Shown here: positions 15,301 to 22,325 of the stretch, piece by piece
How positions within the stretch are numbered: the stretch's first letter is position 1
Layout: the number at the start of each line of letters is the position of its first letter
From: Apostichopus japonicus
Lineage: Eukaryota; Echinodermata; Holothuroidea; Aspidochirotida; Stichopodidae
Direction: 5' to 3'
Length of the DNA stretch: 64,000 nucleotides
Assembly (NCBI RefSeq): GCF_037975245.1
Contig: NC_092562.1
Location: 27,106,054 to 27,170,053, forward strand
The notes under the pieces: model-generated
The model's input: only the letters and a program-made list of their open reading frames with translations
Database searches by the model: none
What the model was told of the DNA's origin: nothing
Made by a program: the position numbers and the translations under genes

Positions 15301-18300
15301 ATTCCATAATTGTTGCTCTGCATATCAACTGTCTGTTAAGTTAACAAATCAATTAGAGAATATCCAGCCTACTAAGTATGTAGGTAAAATCAATGATGTA
15401 ATTAATATTTAAATCTCTTAAAAAGTATGTTTAAGACCTTTTAAATATTTATAAAATCGTAAACTCTTTAACTGTTATTTCCAACAGTCTCACAACAAAG
15501 AAAAAGCGTTCATTGCCACGCAATCCCCGTTGCCGACAACTGTTGAAGATTTCTGGAGACTAATATACGATTGGAAGTGTCCTCTGATTGTAATGCTGAA
15601 CCAGCTGGATCCGAAAGACGAAGTAAGAACAGAAAGTATCTTTGATTTAGATTAGCACATGATAGCTGAACTAATTAGAACGATAGTTTTGAAGTAATAG
15701 CATAATCTCAGAGAGAATCGGCTTATTTATTAGTTTCTCGTCATAAGTTTCTTCAGGCTATCTTCAGATAACACAGCAATCATAAATACGACTATACGAA
15801 GACTAAAGGAACCGAATACTTCACAGTAACGTTTAGCTTTCAACTCTAGAGATGTATGCACAAAAATAGCGATCCTCAAACCTAAGACAACGTCTTGATA
15901 ACCTATCGACATCTTTTGCAAAAAAAGAATACTAATGACATGATCTCATGAGTGAGTTGAAAGTCTCGGTACTTGTTAACTGAATTTAAACTTCGACTTT
16001 TCCAGCTTACTGCACTAACAGCTCAGTGAAAAGGACAACGTTCTATGCAGAGTTATCTGTTGTTAACAATTTTGATCTGAATAAAATTCGCCAAATTTTT
16101 AGTCCGTAGATTCTACTAACTTCAATCGAAATGTGCAAGCCCCGCCCAACAGATCACGCGCCAATCAAATGTCTCTTTTGTTTACGAACGTTAGGCCTTA
16201 GGATCACTTTCACTTTCGTGACTCGCCTGGCTAAGATCCCTTCTCTTGAATATATCTTTCTATTCGTCTCAACGATGAAGCTTACGAAATTATGTCATTT
16301 TCTTCCATTGCAATGAATACAAAGGTGTTTTCAGACGTTTTTCTCCGTAGAATTGTAAAAGGTGGACGATACGAGTATTAGACACCATGTGTAGACTATT
16401 TTGTTTACATTTGTATATACATGGGAGGTCGCAGTGATTTTACGGTAAATCGTTCGCGCCATTGAGGCAAAAAAAAGTCTTTCTCTCGATTGCCACAGCT
16501 TTTCTCCATTAAACCCACCTGGTCAAAGTGCACTTAGAATAAGAAACAATGAATCTACTTCGGAAGTTTGTTTTCCGAAATTCATCAGTAAACAGGTATT
16601 GAGACTTTAAGCAAGTTTTTAGCTAGTTGCTAGACATACCTCTATCTGCTATAAAAGAGATGCACCAGATTGATATTACATTCGTGTTACTTGTTGTACC
16701 TCTCCCAACACAAACCCGGCTGCTATGCCGCTTGTTAGTAAATTGCAACATTTTATTTTGACTGCATGTCCTTTAGATTTTATAAGTTGATATGCGGTTT
16801 ATCAATTTTTTCCAACAATGTGTTCCTTGCTTGGATTGCTAATGTGGTTCTTTATATGACATTTCCTTTACGTCAGCAATTTCTGTCGAGAAGGTGCACG
16901 CACAGGTATTAATATTAACTAGATTTTTTGCTTTCTGAAATATTAGTGCGGTTGTGACATGCCGCAATATTATTTTTTACAATATAAAACGTTTGTCAGT
17001 CAAGTTGAAGGAACTGCTCAGCATAACAGCTAAGACTGGCATGCAACCGTATTCATGATCAAGTTTTACTCAAACTTCCTTTGAAATCTGGACACGATGA
17101 GCAACAATATTTACAATAGAACTTGGTTAAGAATTTAAGTTTATCGTATTTCAAATGGCCGTTACTCCCGAACTCATTCAGATATAAAATGCTGTATAAA
17201 GTAGTACATGGCAGAACATAACAGGAAAATATCGTATTGAGGTTTGCTTTATCTAGCACGGTAACATAAATATAAGATGATATTAGAATTGTACAATTTC
17301 TTGTCTTTTATTTTGTTTTGTTGTGATTTGTAAGAGTATTAAACATAAATTCCAAGCGTTTTCACTTAGCTCAATTGATCATGTGAAACTTACCTTGAAT
17401 AAATGTTACGCTTAAGGTGTTTTGATGGGAGGATATCTTAATCAATATGCATATACTGAGCCATACAAAATCCGTAAGTGGATTTCCCAAGTAACGTAAT
17501 TCCTTTTCTTTCATTTCTCTTTTTTTTTATTTCTGCATAATACATCTGCTTTGCAAAAAGTTGCCCGCAAACGATAATGACTGTAAGGTAGTCGAAAGAA
17601 GTCTTGAACATTATTTCAGTTATTAGTTAGCTTGTGGAATGGATTTGCTACGTTCTTATACTCTTATTAGTGTCGTAATAATCTTGCTAATTAACAAATC
17701 AGACTGCAAATAGCTTCGAGTATTTACCAAATATCGTAAATATAGCACTACGCGTTGTACGTCATCAAACTATCCGATTGATCAAAATTTTAATGGTATT
17801 ACTTATACCTTGCATAAAATGTGTTGGACATTTTCAAGACGTTCAAGATTAAAGTCGATCATTATGAGATAAATAAATTCATTGTTTCTTCCAGACTTGC
17901 TGTAAATACTGGCCAGATAACGGATCTTCTGAATTTGGTCACATAACTGTAGACCTCAAAGAAAAGCAAGATTGTGGTTTATATGAATATTGTATGTTCA
18001 ACCTAAGCCATGCATATTCACAGGTCAGTATAACAGAGTAATGTGTAATTGGAAATTGAGTTTTCTGCAACGCATAGTCAATAATATCAATGACATCATT
18101 ATCATCCAGCGATGTGTATAGCGAGTATGATTGCGCAATCACTGTCTCCGTGCGCTAATCTTTATGATAAGTAGTTTGTAACTGTAACAAAATTAACAAC
18201 AGTTTTAACATTGTTAAACGCCATAACCCAATATATGATTTACCTTTGTAAATAACATGAAATATGTAGTTCGTAAATGAAACTGGGCTTTTCATACTTC

Positions 18301-21300
18301 TTCATTGAAAATAATTGTTCTAGCAAATTTATTCACGAGTTAAGTATGCCAAACATATTACAAAGTTGTTTTATGTGTTTTATACCTGGAATGTACCCTC
18401 ATGATTGCAGAAAGTCCTTCCTGTCCACCACATGCTGCTTAAGTCATGGGATCATGGCAGTAATGTTACAACACTGATTAAAGCGATGGAAAAATTACAA
18501 GGAGATTTCAACATGGAAGAACCTACAGTAGTGCACTGCATGTGAGTATGAAACGGCACAACGTACATATATATAGGTCATTACACTAAAATAGGCTTAA
18601 CCTACCTCTGTCGACAGTGATGTATGTTCACAGTTAAAATAATTGCTGGTTTCATGACTGTTAAGTTGGCAGAATTATAGATATAATTATTTTATGTGCA
18701 GCAAACATAAGAAGGTATATATATTCGACAAAATATAATAACTCCCTACTTCCTTGCAATGTTTGATTGTGTTGTATTCTCGTTGGTATAACCCCTTGCG
18801 TTTATTTTTTATATAGAAAATTGTGAGCATTTGGGTTTACTTCTCCACAGTGTTGTTATTGAAATAGGGATAAAGTTTATTGTTTAACAACATGTTTGTG
18901 CATATTTCCATAACCTATAGCTTTTAACATCACAGAAGGAACTCCATAAAGCATTATTACGACGTAAATAATTTTCAAAAAGCTGCTCTTTTCCTGGAAT
19001 GACATTAATATCCTAACATAGCAGAATAACATATCAGCCAATACTATGAGTATTAGCAAAATTATATTGATGTTACACAAACTGTTTTCTTTGAAGATTT
19101 CAGAGAATACGTAATAAAAAATTGCTTCCCAAAGGCTTATTAATTTAAATTACCAGTGAGCCTTAACAGTTCAACTTTAAAACATCAGAACGTGCAGTTA
19201 CTTGGAGGATAAAGTTTCCATCTAAATCAATTATCTCTTATAGTCCATGGTTAGTGAATTCCAGACCAATAGTCATATTTTCATCATATATTACTTTGAG
19301 ACAATTTAAAGTAATGTGGGTTTTTCACCATACGTAGATGGATCACGGCAGTTAAGAAGTATTGCAAAACCACTATACTGTTGCAATACAAGTTTCCTCT
19401 TAGAACGTATAAACGTCTTTCGAATGCAAGGCCCATGCTAACTACGGGCTCATCCAAATATTTGATTTTTGTGAAGTGAAATTACCTCTGAGATTGCCCA
19501 CTGAAGATCACGAGTCACTTGAGAAGGAAATACACACTACACATGATCACTGTGTATCGAAAATAAAAGACTTTTATGAAAAGTTACTCAGAATAGAGCC
19601 TGTGCCCGAACACCAAACACTCACACACCCAGTCCCCTCACATCGAGACTGCAATCGTATGCACGTCAAATGATTATCACGAGTCTCTTGGAAAAAGGAA
19701 TTATTACTACATATGCTCTTAACCAAAGAGCGCCCAGTCAAGCAAGTGCACACCAATATTTTAAAGGTAAATTTAAGATCTTCTGAATGCGCTTCGCTTA
19801 AAGACTCCTTCAGTCCACTTAATGAATTGTTAATTTAACTTGTCTTCAACATAATGAGGCCAAATATAATGAATACACAATTTATCATTTACAAAGTAAC
19901 TTACATTCAAAAAGACCGACAGTTCAGAAGCTATAGATAGCGACCCAATGGTTAGGTTGCGAAGACTTTTCGAAGGATGGCGAGATAGTTTCAGAACTTT
20001 TCGAGGAATTTTATATTTTGTTTAGCAGTCTAGGCTATAACGATCGCTGTGCAAAACTTACAAAAAAGTAAACTACACTGCTCACGATAGTTATCGAGTT
20101 TCCGTTCGTACTAAAATGTAGCATGTGTACCAGGATTGTATTGCCGCGTCTGCAAGCCAAAGTCGACATAATTCTGATAATTAAGAAGTAGATTAAACTA
20201 TTCCTTTATCAAAAATATTATAATGTTATCTTAATAACATATATTAGACGGGGAAGGTGAGACCGGGCGGTGATGATGGATGGGTCGGGCAAAATGTGAA
20301 ATATGTTGGCTGGGTCGTGGTCTATAGGGTTGCGGACCACTGATATAGACAATTCTTTTCAAAGCTTTTTAACAGTCGTTTGTATCAACCTGCTCAACTA
20401 AATTTATGTAAACACCATCTATATAACATATAGGATTTATGGCGTAATTTCAATACATTATGACAGCATCTACATTTCCAGTGATGCAGATTCTTCCGTT
20501 ACAACAAAATGAAAACTTATATCAGTAAATAAAACAAAAAACAGACGTTTTTCATTATTCATTACTTGTATATTTACAGTATCTATAAAAAGCCAACTTT
20601 TTCATGAATTTCCCTTCCTTTACTATCGAATGAAACTGAGGCGTACGCCCTGCTTAAACGAAATAAAATGTAGCTTCTGACTGGCGCCCTTGCAGAGAAA
20701 TGGCAATATAGGGATCGCCACCAGCTATATAGGGGCTGGATAACTCAGTTGGTAGATCGCTGAGCTTGTCACCAAGGTCAAAGGTTCGAACCCCGTTGTG
20801 GCCATAAATGTCATTGCTATTATCCTCCCAAAAAATATTTAACTCTCGGGCTGGTTAGAAAAAAATGGTTTTCTTTGCCTTCTTAATGATAACACTTCCT
20901 CCCAATAGTTGGCTATTTTGGAGAAAACTCTATGAATTATTGAATTTGTCAAAGAACCAGATGTATCCTCAACCCAAACGATGACGTAATTTAGAAATAT
21001 TGAGTATGCCGTACAGTGTTCTAGTTTACATTTACGATATACTGTACTCTTCTGTATGTAACTTTTTATTACATTCTTTTTCTAAGAACTGTTTTTGATC
21101 TTCTGCCTCTCCGTGTAAACACATCTTCCCACAAACCCCATATAAAAGTAAAATGCATTCCATGCACACAACAACTTCAGGGTACTCTTTCTGGTGAAAG
21201 TCTATATAATATCTATTGGATACAGAACGATGCCATAGTATTACCCAAGAAGAATGGAATTGTTATAGGCATCATAAGGTGCTTTCATGCTGTAATAAAA

Positions 21301-22325
21301 CCAAAACGTTTCCCTTGAAATATCTTTATGACTGGTTATGTTCAGCATTGTCGAAGTATCTACGAATATAACCGCGAAAGTATATACATTAATGTACTAT
21401 ACTCATTCACCATTTTCCTTGAAATCATTCTACAGAAATGGTGCTGGTCGGACTGGGATCTTCCTTGCAGTAAAGTCCGAAATGGAAAGGATTAGCATGG
21501 AAAACAAAGTTGATTTATTCAACACAGTTCGACAGCTGAGAGGGAGCAACCATAGCATGGTTCTTTCAAAGGTTGGTTTATGTGTTGCTCTTAGCAATGT
21601 ATTCCACCATACTGAATACACTGGCTTAAATTCGAGTACGGGTGCTCGTTGGTATAAATGGAAAAGAGTATCCTTTCAGTTCTATAACTCAAAAAACTGT
21701 TCATTCGAGGTTATTCGCTACCACTTGTCATATGCGTACAGTTTAGACTAGCGCTCAGAATGTCCTCCACAAACATAATCCCTTACCGGAAACGGGATTC
21801 CTTCACATATCATCAAATTGCGGATATGAAGTGTTATTGAAAGAGGTATTTTGTGAAAGTACCTTTACCGGTTTGAAAATTGAACAAAATGTATTTTTTT
21901 AGGAAATGTCGTTAACAATGACTACACTGATGAACAGGAGTGCCGGTCCCTGGTGCAGATGAAGGTACAACAAGTACACGCTTGCCTCGTAGCACAATTA
22001 ACACTCGTGGAATGAAAAGGCTTAGTGAAAGCCGGTGTCAACGTACGATCATCACTGTCCAAATTTCCTGTCTTTGTGATACACTTTGCTTAACTACTTT
22101 GCAGTAACATGATCTGATGCAAAATTTTCAAATATATCCAAAACTTTATCTTGATTAAATTTTCTTTCAATTTCCAATTGTTTGGATGTGCTAGACCAAT
22201 GTTACTTTGAAATACTATGCAGTTCATATAAAGTATCCTCATTTTGTTCATAGGATGATTACGGTCTTTGTCATCACCTTCTCAAGGAAGATAATCCACA
22301 AGAACCAGAATATGCCAACATATAA
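605..22325 (+). CDS. Gene 1: receptor-type protein tyrosine phosphatase, 5' partial (25 exons)
   Basis: Spliced gene traced from exon phases and splice sites. Encoded order: FN3 (split exon), FN3, FN3 (split), FN3, transmembrane helix, juxtamembrane segment, PTP domain D1, PTP domain D2, acidic tail. RPTPs are plasma-membrane enzymes that remove phosphate from phosphotyrosine in cytosolic proteins; the FN3 ectodomain would bind a ligand or a neighbouring cell. D1 keeps YDHSRV, WPD and HCSAGVGRTG, so it should be active. D2 keeps Cys and Arg of HCINGAGRTG but lacks a standard WPD loop. The first exon begins mid-gene (phase 1), so signal peptide and further ectodomain lie upstream. Phases agree at every junction except exon 23 to exon 24. 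Introns not listed separately contain no element I recognise. Domain assignment is firm; the exact orthologue is unknown. Confidence 0.9.
1011..1242 (+). CDS. Gene 1 exon 2: C-terminal half of FN3-a
   Basis: 232 nt, phase 0 in and phase 1 out; acceptor CTAG, donor GTATGT. Encodes strands C to G of the FN3 domain, with the L-x-P/S-E-G-N-Y-S-I motif (LKSEGNYSIQM) of the E-F region and TSGGESSSSDE near the end. Several N-x-S/T glycosylation sequons (NITD, NTSL, NYSI) fit an extracellular location. Paralogous to gene 2 exon 60243-60477. Confidence 0.85.
1243..2392. other. Intron with a (TA)n tract
   Basis: Apart from the TA microsatellite at 2180-2266 I see no coding exon, transposon or RNA gene in this 1.15 kb. 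Confidence 0.6.
2180..2266. repeat. (TA)n microsatellite
   Basis: About 87 bp of uninterrupted TA dinucleotides; a second short TA run follows near 2324-2336. The Tyr-Ile open frame across it is an artefact. Confidence 0.98.
2393..2716 (+). CDS. Gene 1 exon 3: FN3-b (complete domain)
   Basis: 324 nt symmetric 1-1 exon. Encodes a full FN3 domain: SLTINWPPWD with the B-strand Trp, then GTPPVVEYRL, PLEPDTEYDFRV (the Leu/Pro/Tyr core of strands E-F) and AVREGPNGDGTPGP. Sequons NWT and NAS present. The WPPWDG...GTPPV pattern recurs in FN3-d and in gene 2 exon 57558-57872. Confidence 0.9.
3354..3430 (+). CDS. Gene 1 exon 4: N-terminal half of FN3-c
   Basis: 77 nt, phase 1-0, same length and phase as exon 1. 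Encodes DPGITPTNVET followed by ELINVTWT, with the conserved Trp next to the donor GG/GTATAG. The identical size and intron position show that the two-exon FN3 module was duplicated. Confidence 0.8.
3880..4087 (+). CDS. Gene 1 exon 5: C-terminal half of FN3-c
   Basis: 208 nt, phase 0-1, acceptor TCAG and donor GTGCAA. Encodes GVEYFKIYYSD, VEDLEAAQTYSFVVTF and STSGGESGKSEE, parallel to exon 2 (TSGGESSSSDE). Completes the third FN3 domain. Confidence 0.85.
4361..4687 (+). CDS. Gene 1 exon 6: FN3-d (membrane-proximal)
   Basis: 327 nt symmetric 1-1 exon with acceptor TTTTTACAG and donor GTAAGA. Encodes a complete FN3: TLTIQWDTWT, GTPPIIAYVPYHK, FENLTKGTHYNFSIAVVR and GGYGGEGYPREY. It is the last extracellular domain before the transmembrane exon. 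Confidence 0.88.
4777..4841. repeat. (TA)n microsatellite
   Basis: About 65 bp of TA dinucleotides in the intron between FN3-d and the transmembrane exon. Confidence 0.97.
5175..5250 (+). CDS. Gene 1 exon 7: transmembrane segment
   Basis: 76 nt, phase 1-2, acceptor CTTTAG and donor GTAAGT. Encodes SGRIAGSVIGSVCFIVLVF and continues hydrophobic (VVIFIM), giving one helix of about 22 residues. This places the FN3 domains outside and the PTP domains in the cytosol. Confidence 0.85.
5709..5746 (+). CDS. Gene 1 exon 8: juxtamembrane stop-transfer segment
   Basis: 38 nt, phase 2-1, acceptor TTGCAG and donor GTAAGT. Encodes TKRSKSFKDDEY, a basic stop-transfer patch directly after the membrane helix. 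Confidence 0.75.
5862..6383. repeat. (ATGATC)n/(CAT)n compound microsatellite
   Basis: About 520 bp composed of blocks of the self-complementary hexamer ATGATC alternating with blocks of the trinucleotide CAT/ATC. The last 80 bp is pure CAT. It lies in the intron between exons 8 and 9. Long open frames on both strands (poly Met/Ile or Asp/His) are by-products. Confidence 0.97.
6993..7189 (+). CDS. Gene 1 exon 9: juxtamembrane region leading into D1
   Basis: 197 nt, phase 1-0, acceptor GACAG and donor GTTAGC. Encodes a linker with DHVYGNIERPAPIAVKQL and ESYMKNCGK. VYGNI has the Y-x-N pattern used by Grb2-type SH2 domains when phosphorylated (inference). The end of the exon begins the first helix of D1. 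Confidence 0.8.
7458..7545 (+). CDS. Gene 1 exon 10: start of PTP D1
   Basis: 88 nt, phase 0-1. Encodes LFKSDKQHP and KNRFRNMIA, the first half of the PTP motif KNRY-x-N-I-x-P-YDHSRV, which the next exon completes. The phosphotyrosine recognition loop is therefore present. Confidence 0.85.
7903..9801 (+). mobile_element. hAT-like non-autonomous element, outer family copy 1, right end truncated
   Basis: Begins CAGGCGCGTATCCGGGG, matching the left end of the copy at 28072-31376, and runs collinear with it for most of its length (purine-rich leader, GTCTCGAACTCGACC block, CGCGACGTAGAATC block). It stops at the TAATTCG that precedes the right terminal repeat in copy 2. It lacks the inner elements carried by copy 2 and so shows their empty sites. 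No transposase frame. It sits in a gene 1 intron. Confidence 0.75.
9890..9966 (+). CDS. Gene 1 exon 11: D1 phosphotyrosine loop
   Basis: 77 nt, phase 1-0, acceptor TTTAG and donor GTAAAT. Encodes YDHSRVVLQKLDDDP then DYYNGNYIK, matching the PTP motif YDHSRV...DYINASYI. Confidence 0.9.
10165..11160 (+). mobile_element. Degenerate LINE fragment (CR1/L2-like reverse transcriptase)
   Basis: Broken frames show LINE reverse transcriptase motifs in order: a pre-RT block (TTDFIKYFNDKLAQK), NYRPISNL, the palm motif LLDLSSAFDT near 10793-10822, and FADD with a following V-Y near 11019-11043. Stops and frameshifts occur throughout, and a G-run breaks it near 10603. It is an old 5'- and 3'-truncated copy in the intron between exons 11 and 12. 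Confidence 0.8.
11202..11238 (+). CDS. Gene 1 exon 12: D1 small exon
   Basis: 37 nt, phase 0-1, acceptor TTTGTAG and donor GTATGT. Encodes NAKGEVGFIACQ, equivalent to the K-x-F-I-A-T/C-Q-G strand of PTP domains. Confidence 0.75.
11555..11652 (+). CDS. Gene 1 exon 13: D1 core
   Basis: 98 nt, phase 1-0, acceptor CTGCAG and donor GTACTT. Encodes GPNTASLNDFWRMIWQ and SIIVMLTNLIEKGK, the conserved QGP-x-x-x-T-x-x-DFWRM-x-W block of tyrosine phosphatases. Confidence 0.9.
12220..12345 (+). CDS. Gene 1 exon 14: D1 core
   Basis: 126 nt, phase 0-0, acceptor CATAG and donor GTAAGT. Encodes DRCLQYWPDSIGSVKSFGEI, the family's K-C-x-x-YWP block, then ADFVMRELDVTF. Confidence 0.9.
12713..12861 (+). CDS. 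Gene 1 exon 15: D1 WPD loop and catalytic Cys
   Basis: 149 nt, phase 0-2, acceptor TTGCAG and donor GTAAGA. Encodes WHYVTWPDMNVP, which contains the general-acid Asp of the WPD loop, and ends LLVHC with the nucleophile Cys. The P-loop is split by the intron. Confidence 0.93.
13694..13829 (+). CDS. Gene 1 exon 16: D1 P-loop and following helix
   Basis: 136 nt, phase 2-0, acceptor GTAG and donor GTGAGA. Completes HCSAGVGRTG, the intact PTP signature with its phosphate-binding Arg, and continues TFIALCSLMDVI and REDRIMMIQTA. The Gln of the Q-loop (IQT) is present, so D1 has all key catalytic residues. Confidence 0.93.
14158..14286 (+). CDS. Gene 1 exon 17: D1 C-terminal helices
   Basis: 129 nt, phase 0-0, acceptor AACAG and donor GTACGT. 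Encodes KQFQFLHDCLLEFYLSG, matching the Q-Y-x-F-x-H-x-x-L-x-E helix at the end of PTP domains, then the D1-D2 linker. Confidence 0.88.
14798..14888 (+). CDS. Gene 1 exon 18: D1-D2 linker and start of D2
   Basis: 91 nt, phase 0-1. Encodes LLAKLDKLSKTAHKATPEEA and TRCRFPSMVPG. This stands where KNRY-x-x-I-x-P would be in an active domain; Tyr is replaced by Phe and the rest is divergent. Confidence 0.78.
15083..15159 (+). CDS. Gene 1 exon 19: D2
   Basis: 77 nt, phase 1-0, acceptor TATAG and donor GTGAGG. Encodes VEKKRPFLQSL and TNYINACLTM, equivalent to the D-Y-I-N-A-S strand. Same size and phase as D1 exon 11. Confidence 0.8.
15488..15622 (+). CDS. Gene 1 exon 20: D2 core
   Basis: 135 nt, phase 0-0, acceptor AACAG and donor GTAAGA. 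Encodes KAFIATQSPLPTTVEDFWRL and CPLIVMLNQLD, the conserved FIATQ-x-P-x-x-x-T-x-x-DFWR block. Confidence 0.9.
15623..17894. other. Large intron, mostly unassigned
   Basis: 2.3 kb without a domain-bearing exon. The only notable stretch is a GC-box-like CCCCGCCC (16140-16147) close to a CCAAT (16161-16165), discussed in the findings. No transposon recognised. Confidence 0.5.
17895..18023 (+). CDS. Gene 1 exon 21: D2 core
   Basis: 129 nt, phase 0-0, acceptor TTCCAG and donor GTCAGT. Encodes TCCKYWPDNGSSEFGHITVD, the K-C-x-x-YWP block of D2. Confidence 0.85.
18411..18541 (+). CDS. Gene 1 exon 22: D2 degenerate WPD region and catalytic Cys
   Basis: 131 nt, phase 0-2, acceptor TGCAG and donor GTGAGT. 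Encodes VHHMLLKSWDHGSN where W-P-D/E would be expected; Trp is followed by Asp-His and not Pro-Asp. It ends PTVVHC with the P-loop Cys, split by the intron as in D1. Confidence 0.85.
18542..21435. other. Large intron in D2
   Basis: 2.9 kb between the two halves of the D2 P-loop. It holds the tRNA-like SINE head at 20732-20803; I see no other recognisable element or exon. Confidence 0.55.
20732..20803 (+). repeat. tRNA-like sequence, probable SINE head
   Basis: 72 nt of tRNA length with an A-box-like TAACTCAGTTGGTAGA and a B-box GGTTCGAACCCC at normal spacing. Acceptor, D and T stems pair only partly, so it is not a working tRNA gene. A tRNA-derived SINE or tRNA pseudogene fits best. No clear tail or target duplication is visible. 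Confidence 0.5.
21436..21571 (+). CDS. Gene 1 exon 23: D2 P-loop
   Basis: 136 nt, phase 2-0, same size and phase as D1 exon 16. Completes HCINGAGRTG, so the C-x5-R frame is kept, then IFLAVKSEMERI and NTVRQLRGSNHSMVLSK. The usual Q-loop Gln (Q-T/S) is replaced by L-S. Confidence 0.88.
21903..21964 (+). CDS. Gene 1 exon 24: C-terminal tail (tentative)
   Basis: 62 nt with a pyrimidine-rich acceptor (TATTTTTTTAG) and donor GTACAA. In phase 1-0 it encodes NVVNNDYTDEQECRSLVQMK. The exon before it ends in phase 0, so an exon of length 3n+1 is required between them; I found none. Read directly from exon 23 it would reach a stop. Confidence 0.5.
22254..22325 (+). CDS. Gene 1 last exon: C-terminal tail ending in EYANI
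   Basis: 72 nt, phase 0, acceptor TTCATAG, ending in TAA. Encodes DDYGLCHHLL and NPQEPEYANI. The Y-A-N motif a few residues from the C-terminus resembles the Grb2-binding YANF tail of vertebrate PTP alpha. Confidence 0.65.
   Translation, partial: DDYGLCHHLLKEDNPQEPEYANI

Noticed and set aside
21594..21751. Candidate exon after the D2 P-loop starting FYNSKNCSFE
   Set aside because: Good-looking acceptor at TTTCAG, but no PTP helix similarity and the phase does not join to exon 24.
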